From positions 1 through 64,000 of the forward strand of contig NZ_QEKO01000004.1 in the NCBI RefSeq assembly GCF_003096595.1: a stretch of 64,000 bases of DNA. Direction: 5' to 3'. The notes below the pieces were generated by a model. The model was not told the DNA's origin. It saw only the letters and a list, made by a program, of their open reading frames with translations, and did not search any database. A program made the translations under genes and the position numbers. Source of the DNA: Pusillimonas noertemannii. GTDB lineage: Bacteria > Pseudomonadota > Gammaproteobacteria > Burkholderiales > Burkholderiaceae_B. This document shows, piece by piece, positions 35,882 to 45,656 of this stretch; within the stretch, counting starts at the first letter, position 1, and the number at the start of each line of letters is the position of its first letter.

Positions 35882-36568
35882 TCAGGACAGCTGTTCTATC
35901 GAGGGGCTGGGCGCCCCCGACCATGTAAGCCTGTAGGCCTGGGCCCGGCGCACATTGCCCACCAACGCGGGCCTGAAGCAGGCCAGGTTGGTGCCGTGGT
36001 GCCTGCGCACGCTGGGATACACCACCCCCATCGAGCCCTCTTCAAGCAGGCGCTGGGCCAGTTCTTGCGAGGCCACATAGCTGCCGGGGCTAAGGCATTC
36101 GACGAAATCGGGGGAATGGCGAAGGTCGTGGAACTGGCCGCTGAAGTCAGCCAGCAGCGCCTGGTAGCTGACGCTGTCGGAGAAATAGTCGATTTCAGCG
36201 TACTCGACCGTTTTGTGGAAAACGATTTCGGCCAGCGCGGTCTGGGCGTCGAAAGCGCAATACCAGGCGCCCCGCTCGCCCGAATTGAAGCGGCTGCCCT
36301 CGGGACGAGGGTAAGTGAAGGCCGCATTGACGATGCGAAAATTGGGCACGCCGAACACGAGCTCGTCTATGCCTATGCCGGCCAGTCCGCCGCGTTCGGC
36401 GCGCAAACGCTGGTTGGTGGCATTGTCGAGCGCGAAAAGATCGGCAAGATGGTCGGCGTCTTCGGCCAGGGGTGCCAGCACCGAGTCTTCCTGGTCGGCA
36501 AAGCGCGACGGCAGCAGGCGCACGGTATCCAGCTGCCGCACGAGCGAAACCGGGGGTAGCGTGGACAT
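35882..36568 (-). CDS. RES-domain toxin of a RES-Xre toxin-antitoxin system
   Basis: A 228-aa RES-family protein. RES toxins degrade NAD+ and arrest growth. The conserved block runs through SRFNSGERGAWYCAF (Arg, and the Tyr/Phe line of the pocket) and TALAEIVFHK (Glu), with a later Ser-containing PSVRRHHG segment. The start at 36568 follows the antitoxin gene by 23 nt. The antitoxin-first order is standard for this family. Confidence 0.88.
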   Translation of the reverse strand: MSTLPPVSLVRQLDTVRLLPSRFADQEDSVLAPLAEDADHLADLFALDNATNQRLRAERGGLAGIGIDELVFGVPNFRIVNAAFTYPRPEGSRFNSGERGAWYCAFDAQTALAEIVFHKTVEYAEIDYFSDSVSYQALLADFSGQFHDLRHSPDFVECLSPGSYVASQELAQRLLEEGSMGVVYPSVRRHHGTNLACFRPALVGNVRRAQAYRLTWSGAPSPSIEQLS

Positions 36569-36591
36569 GGGCCTGGCCTTGCCGCGGCGGC

Positions 36592-37029
36592 CTAGATGCC
36601 GCCGCGCCGGGCGTCGAGCAGCTGCCTTACGGCCTGCATGGCGATAAGCCCGCCTTCCATCATGTATGCCAGCGGTGTGCGGCCGCCAAACAGCGCATTG
36701 CGGTTGGGCAGGTGCACCCATTGGTCGGCCAGTTCGTCGCCATACAGAATGTGCAGCGACTTGTAGATGCCCAGCAGGTACGAAATGCGCGTAAGGCGGT
36801 CGACCTCGAGCACGCGCTGAGGCTTTTTCTTCCATTCGTAGTACGAGCTGCTGGACACCCCGCCCAGCAGCACGCAGGCGTCTTCGTCGCGCAGCTTCCA
36901 GGCCTGGGCGAGCTTGAAGAAGCCCTTGAGGGCCGAGGCCGAAAGGCGCTCGCGCACCGGGCGCGCGTTAAGGTCGACGACGCTGGCGGGTTCGAAGCGG
37001 CTGAAGGGATAAGCGTAGGCGAGGCTCAT
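36592..37029 (-). CDS. Xre/MbcA/ParS-type antitoxin
   Basis: A 145-aa antitoxin with an N-terminal Xre-like helix-turn-helix (about 30-75) and a C-terminal DUF2384 toxin-binding domain (LGIYKSLHILYGD ... WVHLPNRNALFGGRTPLAYM). It neutralises the RES toxin encoded immediately downstream and is expected to repress the shared promoter. A 7-bp inverted repeat flanks the AT-rich promoter region just upstream. Confidence 0.88.
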   Translation of the reverse strand: MSLAYAYPFSRFEPASVVDLNARPVRERLSASALKGFFKLAQAWKLRDEDACVLLGGVSSSSYYEWKKKPQRVLEVDRLTRISYLLGIYKSLHILYGDELADQWVHLPNRNALFGGRTPLAYMMEGGLIAMQAVRQLLDARRGGI

Positions 37030-37030
37030 A

Positions 37031-37079
37031 ATGGACTCCGTTTATGGATATTTTATACTCCAAAATAGGAAAAGTCCAT
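37031..37079 (-). promoter_or_regulatory. AT-rich RES-Xre promoter region flanked by a 7-bp inverted repeat
   Basis: ATGGACT (37031-37037) and AGTCCAT (37073-37079) enclose an AT-rich core with a minus-strand TATAAAAT that could be the -10 element. This is the likely site of antitoxin autorepression, inferred from position. Confidence 0.35.
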
Positions 37080-37274
37080 GATTTCAAGCTTTTATGCCGA
37101 AACATGCAGTTTGGATACCGCGGCGCTCTCTCACTGCAGCACCGGGGCAATATTGCAGCGCCGTCATGGGTATTTCAAGCCACATAAGGACTATGGCAAA
37201 ACCTTCATCCTCCTTCCCCAGCAGAACGAGCGACCGCCAGGCCTGCAGTGTCGTTCGATTGCCTCGGGCGGGCG

Positions 37275-37613
37275 TCAAAGAATCTCGTCCACCGCCTCGA
37301 TGGGCCGCCCCAGGCGCGTGCCCTTTTCGGTCACGACGAAGGGCCTGTTGATAAGAATGGGATGGGCCGCCATGGCGTCCAGCAACTGCGCATCGCTCGC
37401 CCCCTCCAGGCCCAGCTCTGCATAAGCCGCCTCTTTGACGCGCACCGCCTCGCGCGGCGTCAGGCCGGCGTCGGAAATCAGCTTTGCAAGCTGGTCGCGG
37501 CTGGGCGGCGTCTTCAGGTATTCGATGATTTCGGGCTCGCGGCCGGCCGCGCGCAGTCGTTCAAGCGTGTTGCGCGACGTGCTGCAGCGGGGATTGTGAT
37601 AGATGGTGGTCAT
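37275..37613 (-). CDS. arsC: ArsC-family arsenate reductase (glutaredoxin type)
   Basis: A 112-aa thioredoxin-fold protein with Cys10 in HNPRCSTSRNTL, as in glutathione/glutaredoxin-dependent arsenate reductases and YfgD. The segment TPREAVRVKEAAYAELGL and the RPFVVTEKG block fit the family. With no arsenical pump or ArsR in the window, a housekeeping YfgD-like role is as likely as arsenic resistance. The start at 37613 gives better spacing from AGGA than an ATG two codons upstream. Confidence 0.85.
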   Translation of the reverse strand: MTTIYHNPRCSTSRNTLERLRAAGREPEIIEYLKTPPSRDQLAKLISDAGLTPREAVRVKEAAYAELGLEGASDAQLLDAMAAHPILINRPFVVTEKGTRLGRPIEAVDEIL

Positions 37614-37815
37614 GGTCATTTCCTATGTACTCCCGGTGAAAATCACTGCAAAGTGTGCATTGATTCTATACGACGCCGCGGGCGCAACATTCAGCAAAGC
37701 TTCGCGGGTCCCGCCGTTACTGGCTTCTTGCCATGCCGTGCGCGCTGTAATACCCTTTTTCAGCTTGTATGTGCTTCAATTATCCAAGCTTCAAATAAAT
37801 ATACGGAGACAATGA

Positions 37816-38736
37816 ATGGAGTTGACGCTGCTGATCGAGCTGGCGCTTAACGGCCTGCAGTTCGGCTTGATGCTGTTCCTGCTGGCGGCGGGCCTGACCC
37901 TGGTGTTCGGCATCATGGATTTCATCAACCTCGCCCATGGCTCGCTGTACATGCTGGGCGCCTACTTCGCGGCCTCGTTCATCATGGCCACCGACTCGTT
38001 CTGGCTGGGCCTGGCGCTGGCCGTGGCGGCCACCATGGTGGCCGGCGTCATCCTTGAAGTGCTGGTCTTTCGGCGCCTGTACCAGCGCAACCACATGTCG
38101 CAGGTGCTGGCCACCTTCGCCCTCATCCTGATCTTCAACGAGGGTGCGCGCATGGTCTGGGGCGAACAGCCGTTAAGGCTGAACGCGCCCGAGATCTTCT
38201 CGGAGCCGGTGCAAATACTGCCCGGCCTCTCGTATTCGTCCTTCCGCCTGTTCATCATCGCCACCGGCCTGGCCGTCGCCGCGGTGCTGTATGTGCTGGT
38301 CAGCAAAACGCGCCTGGGCATGCGCGTGCGCGCCGGTGCGTCCAACCGCGAAATGGCCACGGCCATGGGCGTGAACATCAAGACCATCTTCACCCTGCTG
38401 TTCGCCTTCGGTGCAGCGCTATGCGCCATCGCCGGCGCCCTGCTGGGCACCATACTGTCGGTACAGGTGGGCATGGGCGAAAGCATACTCATCCTGGCCT
38501 TCGTGGTGATTGTCGTCGGAGGCATAGGCTCGATCAGGGGGGCGCTGATCGGCTCGATACTGGTTGGCTGCGTCGACACGCTCAGCCGCACGCTGCTGCC
38601 TTCTTTGCTGCATGCCATCATGCCGGCGGCCGTGGCGTCGAGCCTCGGGCCCGCGCTGGCGTCCATATTGATCTACCTGCTCATGGCCGGGGTGCTGTTC
38701 TTCAAGCCCGAAGGCCTGTTTCCCGCCCGCAGCTAA
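37816..38736 (+). CDS. livH: LIV-type ABC transporter permease LivH (system 1)
   Basis: A 306-aa inner-membrane permease of the branched-chain amino acid/aromatic-acid ABC family, with about eight helices and the typical block GIMDFINLAHGSLYMLGAY near the N-terminus. It is the first gene of livHMGF; livM follows 9 nt later. GGAGA precedes the ATG. The linked dioxygenase genes suggest an aromatic or related organic-acid substrate rather than leucine. Confidence 0.92.
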   Translation: MELTLLIELALNGLQFGLMLFLLAAGLTLVFGIMDFINLAHGSLYMLGAYFAASFIMATDSFWLGLALAVAATMVAGVILEVLVFRRLYQRNHMSQVLATFALILIFNEGARMVWGEQPLRLNAPEIFSEPVQILPGLSYSSFRLFIIATGLAVAAVLYVLVSKTRLGMRVRAGASNREMATAMGVNIKTIFTLLFAFGAALCAIAGALLGTILSVQVGMGESILILAFVVIVVGGIGSIRGALIGSILVGCVDTLSRTLLPSLLHAIMPAAVASSLGPALASILIYLLMAGVLFFKPEGLFPARS

Positions 38737-38745
38737 GGAGCCCGC

Positions 38746-39716
38746 ATGCACAGCACTTTGCATCATCGCCTTTCGGGCCCCTGGATCGCCGCCCTGCTCA
38801 TCGCGCTGCTGGCCTTTCCGCCCGTGGCCGCCTGGTTCGGCCAAGAGTTCTACATCAGCTTCGGCTCCCGCCTCATTATCTTTGCCCTCGTGGCCTCCAG
38901 CCTCAACCTCATTCTGGGCTTCGGCGGAATGGTCAGCCTGGGCCATGCCGCCTACTTCGGCGCGGGCGCCTACGTGGTCGCCATACTGATGTACCACGAC
39001 CTGCCCTCGGCCTGGCTCAGCTGGCCGGCCGCCGTTCTGGTGGGCGCCGTGCTGGCTTTCCTCATCGGCCTGGTCTGCCTGCGCACCCGGGGCGTGTATT
39101 TCATCATGATCACGCTGGCGTTCGCCCAGATGACCTACTACATTTTTGTCTCGCTGCGCAGTTATGGCGGCGATGACGGCCTGGCCATCATGCAGCGGTC
39201 CCAGCTGGGCATCGATCTTTCGTCCGACACGGTGTTCTATTACGTGTGCCTGGCCCTTACCGTGGCCGTGCTCTTCCTGATGCATCGTCTCGTCAATGCG
39301 CGCTTCGGCCGAGTGCTGCAAGGCATACGCGAGAACGAAACCCGCATGCAAGCCATAGGCTACCCCGTGTTTCGCTTCAAGCTGGCCGCCTTCGTGATTG
39401 CCGGCGCAATCGCCGCCCTGGGGGGTGCTCTTTTCGCCAACCAGAACTACATGGCCAGCCCCAGCCAGCTGCACTGGATGCAGTCGGGCACGCTGATGGT
39501 CATGGTACTGGTGGGCGGGCTGGGCTACTTCTTCGGCGGCGTCATCGGCGCCGTTACGCTGCTGGTGCTCGAAGAGATCCTCATGGCCTACACCACGCAC
39601 TGGGCCTTCATATTGGGCTTTGTCCTGCTGGCCATCGTGCTGTTTTTGCCCAACGGGCTGGCCAGCCTGGCCCTGCGCCGCCCGCGCAGGGCCGACGCCC
39701 CCACCGGAGACAAGCC

Positions 39717-39720
<4 letters not shown>
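38746..39720 (+). CDS. livM: LIV-type ABC transporter permease LivM (system 1)
   Basis: A 324-aa permease with about nine membrane helices and the conserved blocks SLNLILGFGGMVSLGHAAYFG and RTRGVYFIMITLAFAQM. It pairs with LivH as the transmembrane core. AAGGAG lies at good spacing before the ATG, and the stop overlaps the livG start by 4 nt. Confidence 0.92.
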
Positions 39721-40465
<745 letters not shown>

Positions 40466-40469
<4 letters not shown>

Positions 40470-41176
40470 ACCCGCTGCTTGAAGTAAAAGCCATCGAAAC
40501 CGCCTACGGCAGCAGCAAGGTGTTGTTCGGCATCGACCTGGCCATCGAGGCCGGCGAAACCGCCACCCTGCTGGGGCGCAACGGCATGGGCAAGACCACC
40601 ACGGTGCGCTCGGTGCTGGGCCTTGCCCGCATTCAGGGCGGCAGCATACACTTTGACGGCCACGACATCGGACGCTGGAGCGCCGACCGCATCGCTCGCC
40701 TGGGCGTGGCCGTGGTGCCCGAAGGCAGGCACATCTTTCCCAACCTCTCGGTACGAGAGAACCTGGTCGCCTTCGCCGGCAACCGCAGCGGCGCCGCCGA
40801 GCCTTGGACGCTCGAGCGCATCTATGCGCTGTTTCCGCGGCTGCAAGAGCGGGCCGGAAACATGGGCAACCAGTTGTCGGGCGGCGAACAGCAGATGCTG
40901 GCCATTGGCCGGGCGCTGATGACCAATCCCAAGCTGCTGATCCTTGACGAAGCCACCGAGGGCCTGGCCCCGCTCATCCGCGAAGAAATCTGGCAATGCC
41001 TGGCCCAGCTCAAGGCGCTGGGCCAGACCACCCTGGTCATCGACAAATACGTGCAGCGGCTGATCGAGCTGGCCGACCGGCACACCATCATCGAACGCGG
41101 CCAGGTCGTATGGAGTGGCGATTCCGACACCCTGCGACAATCGCCCGACGTGTGGGAACGATACATCGGTGTCTGA
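40466..41176 (+). CDS. livF: LIV-type ABC transporter ATPase LivF (system 1)
   Basis: A 236-aa ATP-binding subunit with Walker A GRNGMGKT, the LSGGEQQML signature and Walker B LLILDEATEG. It ends the livHMGF operon. A long inverted repeat with internal 8-bp repeats follows (41280-41380) before the convergent AraC gene. Confidence 0.92.
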
Positions 41177-41279
41177 AGCATGTGTGCAGTGCCATTGGCA
41201 GCCAGCCCGTGCCGGAGCAAGTCGCCCGCTGGCGTTCTGCTGTGCTAGGTTTGCGAATCCCAGCAAGCCACAAATGCAA

Positions 41280-41380
41280 GCCGCCGTGGGCGATGCCGTT
41301 CAGGACGGGCGTTGGAGGGCGCTGCCACAAACCGCCCGACCGCCCGACCGCCCGGCCTGAACGGCATCGCCTGCGGTGGC
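41280..41380. repeat. Long imperfect inverted repeat with three 8-bp tandem copies inside
   Basis: Positions 41290-41304 and 41356-41370 are a perfect 15-bp inverted repeat, and with G-T pairs the stem extends to 41280/41380 (about 25 bp). The loop side holds three tandem ACCGCCCG copies (41331-41354) opposite a GGGCG run that can pair with them. It lies between convergent livF and the AraC gene, so it may act as a two-way terminator, but it is much larger than usual and could be a MITE-like insertion. Confidence 0.6.
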
Positions 41381-41410
41381 GCTAAAGAACCCAGATAGTG
41401 GCGGTTCCTG

Positions 41411-42391
41411 CTATCGCTGCAACGTCTGCAGCGGCGTGCGCCCGTAGCGCTGCCGATAGCGGGTACAGAAACGCCCCAGATGGGTAAACCCCCAGCGCAG
41501 GGCGATATCGGTAACCCGGGTGCCCGGCGCGGCGGCCAGCAGCTCGGCATGCGCCTGGGCCATGCGCTGCTCGCGTACGTAGACCATGGGCGAAACGCCG
41601 TGCTGCTCTTTGAACGCCGCACACAGGCTGCGTACGCTTGAGCCCCCCGCCTGGGCAATGCCCGCCAGGTCGAGGGCTTCTTGCAGGTGCTCGCGGATGT
41701 ATTCTTCGGCCATGCGCACATTGCGCCTGGCCGCGCCCGAGCGCCGCTGCAGCAGCTCGGAATAATTATGGCGCTGGCACAGCAGCAGGTGCTGAATGAG
41801 GGTTTCTTCCTGGGCCTTGACCCATTTTGAAGGCGGCGCCGCGCCCGGCGCCTGAAACCAGCTGAGCAAGGCGCCTATTTGATGTTGCCACGACCTGCCC
41901 TGCGGCGTGTCCAGCGCAAACTGCGGGCAGAACTCGACCGGCTGGTCGAGCTGGGCGCCCAGCAAGGTGCTACAGGACGCTTCGACGCGTTCGCGCGGCA
42001 CCTTCAGCAGCAGCTGTTCGCAGCCTTCGCTCCAGTCGAGCCGCAGCGGCAAGGTAGGCGAGATAAGCGCGCCCGTGCGGGAATCGGCCGACACGACCGA
42101 GTCGCCCACCGCGATGCGCGCCGAACCTTCGAGCGGCACCTGGAACAGCAGAAAATGCCGTAGCTCGCCCGGGGCGATGTGCACAGCGGCGCCATAGCGC
42201 AGCACGAACAGCGAGACCTCGCCCAACTGCAGGTGGCGCAGGAAGGAATCGACCTTGCCGGATCGCCAGACCAAGTCATGCTCTTTGAGCGCCCCCGCGG
42301 TGGCCAGCTTGGCCTCTTGCGGATCGCGGGAAGCAAACAGCGGTGGTGCGTCGTACAGCGGGGCCAAGCCCCCTCTAAACCATGGTTCCAT
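41411..42391 (-). CDS. AraC-family regulator (XylS-like)
   Basis: A 326-aa regulator with an N-terminal effector-binding domain of the AraC-binding-like/cupin type (about 30-190) and a C-terminal double helix-turn-helix (about 225-325, ending in TDIALRWGFTHLGRFCTRYRQRYG). The start at 42391 follows AGGAG. It is divergent from livK and the Rieske dioxygenase genes, so it is the likely activator of that operon, and perhaps of livHMGF, in response to the transported compound. Confidence 0.9.
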   Translation of the reverse strand: MEPWFRGGLAPLYDAPPLFASRDPQEAKLATAGALKEHDLVWRSGKVDSFLRHLQLGEVSLFVLRYGAAVHIAPGELRHFLLFQVPLEGSARIAVGDSVVSADSRTGALISPTLPLRLDWSEGCEQLLLKVPRERVEASCSTLLGAQLDQPVEFCPQFALDTPQGRSWQHQIGALLSWFQAPGAAPPSKWVKAQEETLIQHLLLCQRHNYSELLQRRSGAARRNVRMAEEYIREHLQEALDLAGIAQAGGSSVRSLCAAFKEQHGVSPMVYVREQRMAQAHAELLAAAPGTRVTDIALRWGFTHLGRFCTRYRQRYGRTPLQTLQR

Positions 42392-42459
42392 CGTACGGCT
42401 CCTGGCGCGGATGACGGTTGATAGGCAAATGTTGCACGAGCTGGCTGAAAATTGCCAGA

Positions 42460-42483
42460 AAGGGATATCCCCACCCATCCCTT
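42460..42483. promoter_or_regulatory. Inverted repeat in the AraC/livK divergent region
   Basis: AAGGGAT (42460-42466) and ATCCCTT (42477-42483) form an inverted repeat, and the exact palindrome GGGATATCCC (42462-42471) is nested in it. It lies 69 bp upstream of the AraC gene and 113 bp upstream of livK. A regulator site is possible; the protein is unknown. Confidence 0.3.
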
Positions 42484-42595
42484 CCCCAACATCATATAGG
42501 GAAGCTCCGAACAAGCGGCATCCATGCAAACGCCCGCCGCGCCAAACGTTCAGGGCCCCCCTGGTTACGACCTATAAAAAAATGGAGACAAGCAT

Positions 42596-43789
42596 ATGAA
42601 ACCGGCCACTCTGAAGCTGGGCACCCTCGCCGCCGCCTTGTGCGCAGCCGCCCTGAGCCTTTCACCCGCCCACGCAGCCGATTCGATCAAGGTGGGCTTC
42701 CTTTCCACTTTATCCGGCCCCGGAGGCGCCCTGGGCATCGACATACGCGACGGCTTCCAGCTGGCGCTCAAGCATGCCGGCGGCAAGCTTGGAGGCCTCG
42801 ACACTGAAGTCATCGTGGTGGACGACCAGCAAAAGGCCGACGTCGGGCGCCAGGCCACCGACCGCCTCATCAAGCGCGATCACGTCGACGTCATGACCGG
42901 CATGGTGTTCTCGAATGTGCTGCTGCCCCTGATGCCCAGCATATTAAGCAGCGATACCGTCTACATTTCGACCAATACCGGCCCCGAAGACTATGCCGGC
43001 AAAAACTGCAACAAGAACTTCTTCGTGGTTTCATGGCAGAACGAAGACATTCCTGCCGCCATGGGCAAGTATGTATCCGAGCAGCAGCACAAAAGCGTAT
43101 TCCTGATCGCTCCCAACTACCCGGGCGGCCGCGAATCCATCGGCGGCTTCAAGCGCCTGTACAAAGGCAAGATCGCCGACGAGGTGTATGTCAAGCTCGG
43201 GCAGCTGGATTATTCGGCCGAACTGGCGCAGGCCCGGGCCTCGGGGGCCGACTCTGTGTTCTTCTTCCTGCCTGGGGGCATGGGCATCAGCTTCATCAAG
43301 CAGCTCGAAGGCTCCGGCCTGGCCAAGAACATGAAGATCTACATGCCCGGATTCTCTGGCGACCAGGACACCATCAAGGCGGTGGGCGAGCCCATGCTGG
43401 GCACCTTTAATTCGTCGCAGTGGTCTCCCGACCTGGACAACCCGCAAAACCAGAAGTTCGTCGCCGACTTCGAGAAAGAGTACGGCCGCATTCCCACCCT
43501 TTATGCCTCTCAGGGCTACGACGCGGCCATGCTGCTCGACTCTGCCGTGCGCGACGTCAAGGGCAACATCGAAGACAAGGACGCCTTCCGCCAAGCGCTC
43601 AAGGCGGCCAATTTCAAGTCGGTGCGGGGCGACTTCAAGTTCAACACCAACCAGTACCCCATCCAGGACTACTACCTGCGCGAAGTCGTCAAGGACGGCC
43701 AGGGGCGCATTACCAACAAAAAGGTCAGCACCATTCTGGAGGACTACCACGACCCCTTCGCAGCCGAATGCAAGATGGGGCAGTCATAG
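42596..43789 (+). CDS. Periplasmic substrate-binding protein of a LIV-type ABC transporter (system 1)
   Basis: A 397-aa protein with a signal peptide (cleavage near AHA-AD, residue 28) and the type I periplasmic binding fold of LivK/aromatic-acid receptors. It is separated from livHMGF by the divergent AraC gene and is instead the first gene of the Rieske dioxygenase operon. Coexpression with the oxygenase implies that the bound ligand is the catabolic substrate or a precursor. Its C-terminus resembles the system 2 receptor at 50026 (VRGDFKF ... YPIQD). Confidence 0.9.
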   Translation: MKPATLKLGTLAAALCAAALSLSPAHAADSIKVGFLSTLSGPGGALGIDIRDGFQLALKHAGGKLGGLDTEVIVVDDQQKADVGRQATDRLIKRDHVDVMTGMVFSNVLLPLMPSILSSDTVYISTNTGPEDYAGKNCNKNFFVVSWQNEDIPAAMGKYVSEQQHKSVFLIAPNYPGGRESIGGFKRLYKGKIADEVYVKLGQLDYSAELAQARASGADSVFFFLPGGMGISFIKQLEGSGLAKNMKIYMPGFSGDQDTIKAVGEPMLGTFNSSQWSPDLDNPQNQKFVADFEKEYGRIPTLYASQGYDAAMLLDSAVRDVKGNIEDKDAFRQALKAANFKSVRGDFKFNTNQYPIQDYYLREVVKDGQGRITNKKVSTILEDYHDPFAAECKMGQS

Positions 43790-43804
43790 CAGGAGCAACA
43801 CACC

Positions 43805-45109
43805 ATGTCTTACAGCAACGAAAGCATTGCCGGGCTCGTACGTCCCGACAGCGTGCACAAGTCGGTGTATACCGACCCCGAGATCTTCCAGCTGGAAATG
43901 GACCGCATATACGGCCATGCCTGGATATACGCCGGCCACGAAAGCCAGGTGCCCAAGGTGGGCGATTACCACACCACCCGCATCGGCGACCAGGACGTGA
44001 TCATGGTGCGCGGCGTCGACAACAAGGTGCACGTGCTGTACAACCGATGTCCGCACAAGGGAGCCATGCTGGTCGCGCGGGGCGACGGCAATGCGGGCAA
44101 GTTCTTCCGCTGCCCCTACCATGCCTGGACGTTCAAGCTCGACGGCAGCCATCTGGCCGCGCCCATAAGGCGCGGCTTCGAAGGCACCCGCTTCGATCCG
44201 GCCTCGCCCGAGTTCTCGATGCGGGCCCTGGCCCGGGTCGAGAACTACCGCGGCTTTGTGTTCGCCAGCCAGGCCGCCGAAGGGCCGTCGCTAAGCGATT
44301 TCCTGGGCGGCGTACGCTCGTCCATCGACAATCTGTGCGACCGCTCTCCCGAGGGCGAAGTCGAAGTGGCAGGCGGCGTGTTCAAGGTAATGCAGCCCTC
44401 TAACTGGAAGGTGTTCTACGAGAACCTGCATGACACCATGCACGCCAACGTCACGCACGAATCTTCGTACACCTCGGCGCGCGAACAGGCCGAGGCCTAT
44501 GGCAGCATGCCGCTCGAGCTGCACATCATGGACGGCAACGGCGAACCCTACGACTTCTGGGAGAAGCTTTCGCTCATGGCCTTTGACTATGGCCACGGCT
44601 ATATGGAAGGCATCTTCAACCCCGGCGCCATCGAAACCGACCCGGTCACCCGCTCGCATTTCGAATCGCTCGAGGCCGCCTACGGACGCGAGCGCGCCCT
44701 GGCCATTCTGGGCGAAAACCGCCACAACACCATCATCTATGGCAGCGGGTCGCCGCACACGGTGTTCCAGCAGTTTCGGGTAATAAGGCCCATATCGGTA
44801 GACCGCACCATGGTCGAAATCCAGACCTTCCGGCTCAAGGGCGCGCCCGAGGCGATCTTCAAGCGCGGGCTGATGTACGCCAACCTCATCAACTCGCCCT
44901 CTTCCAACGTGATGCCCGACGACATCGAGCTGTACGGCCGGTGCCAGCAGGGCAACCAGACACGCGGCGGCGACTGGGTCAGCCAGCACCGCTACGCCGG
45001 CACCGACAAGCCCATCGAGGGCGGCATGACCTCGATCAACGGCACCAGCGAGCTACCCATGCGCAACCAGTTCCAGGCCTGGAAGCAATACATGCTGGGC
45101 GAGATATAA
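43805..45109 (+). CDS. Aromatic-ring-hydroxylating dioxygenase alpha subunit (Rieske)
   Basis: A 434-aa oxygenase subunit with a Rieske centre (C82-x-H84 in CPHKG and C103-x2-H106 in CPYHAW). The mononuclear iron site has the N-x2-D-x2-H-x4-H pattern (D210, H213, H218). It would add O2 to an aromatic or related substrate. The beta subunit follows 13 nt later. No ferredoxin or reductase gene is in the window, so electrons must come from elsewhere. AGGAG precedes the ATG. The substrate is not deducible; benzoate-, anthranilate- and indole-type enzymes share this layout. Confidence 0.92.
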   Translation: MSYSNESIAGLVRPDSVHKSVYTDPEIFQLEMDRIYGHAWIYAGHESQVPKVGDYHTTRIGDQDVIMVRGVDNKVHVLYNRCPHKGAMLVARGDGNAGKFFRCPYHAWTFKLDGSHLAAPIRRGFEGTRFDPASPEFSMRALARVENYRGFVFASQAAEGPSLSDFLGGVRSSIDNLCDRSPEGEVEVAGGVFKVMQPSNWKVFYENLHDTMHANVTHESSYTSAREQAEAYGSMPLELHIMDGNGEPYDFWEKLSLMAFDYGHGYMEGIFNPGAIETDPVTRSHFESLEAAYGRERALAILGENRHNTIIYGSGSPHTVFQQFRVIRPISVDRTMVEIQTFRLKGAPEAIFKRGLMYANLINSPSSNVMPDDIELYGRCQQGNQTRGGDWVSQHRYAGTDKPIEGGMTSINGTSELPMRNQFQAWKQYMLGEI

Positions 45110-45122
45110 GGAGCTCTTCATC

Positions 45123-45656
45123 ATGCTATTCGACATCGACTTCGACGTATCGACCGACGAGAAAAAAGACATCACCGTCCCGCTCGAAACCCACCACCGC
45201 GTGCAGCAGTTCATCTACAACGAGGCGCGCCTGCTCGATGAGCGCCAATGGCAGCGCTGGCTCGACCTCTGGACCGAAGACGGCATGTACTGGATTCCCC
45301 AGCAGCATGGCCAGGCAAGCCCCTTCGACCATATTTCGCTCTGTTGGGACAACGGCATGCTGCGCGAACTGCGCATGCGCACGCTTGAAAACCCGCGCAA
45401 CTGGGCCCAGCAGCCCATTACCCATACCAGCCGTGTGGTCGGCAGCGTCATGATAGACGGCACCGATGCCGACGGTTGCCTGATCGTGCGCTCAGCCTTC
45501 CACCTGACGGAATGGCGCAAGGACGCCCTGCGCCACATGGCGGGCTCTTACATACACAAGCTGGTTGCGCACGACGACAGCTGGCGCATCAGGCTCAAGC
45601 AGGTGAACCTCGTCAATTGCGACGACGTCCACAGCGCCATCCAGGTGTACATATGA
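45123..45656 (+). CDS. Aromatic-ring-hydroxylating dioxygenase beta subunit
   Basis: A 177-aa small subunit of the SnoaL-like/NTF2 fold with family blocks QFIYNEARLLDERQWQRWLDLW and DGMYWIP. It holds together the alpha3beta3 hexamer and has no metal. It lies downstream of the alpha subunit with AAGGAG before its ATG. The stop overlaps the isochorismatase-like gene by 4 nt. Confidence 0.92.
   Translation: MLFDIDFDVSTDEKKDITVPLETHHRVQQFIYNEARLLDERQWQRWLDLWTEDGMYWIPQQHGQASPFDHISLCWDNGMLRELRMRTLENPRNWAQQPITHTSRVVGSVMIDGTDADGCLIVRSAFHLTEWRKDALRHMAGSYIHKLVAHDDSWRIRLKQVNLVNCDDVHSAIQVYI

Noticed and set aside
37275-37613. An arsenic-resistance operon
   Set aside because: Only the ArsC-like reductase is present; no arsR, arsB or acr3 is nearby, so a full ars locus is not supported.
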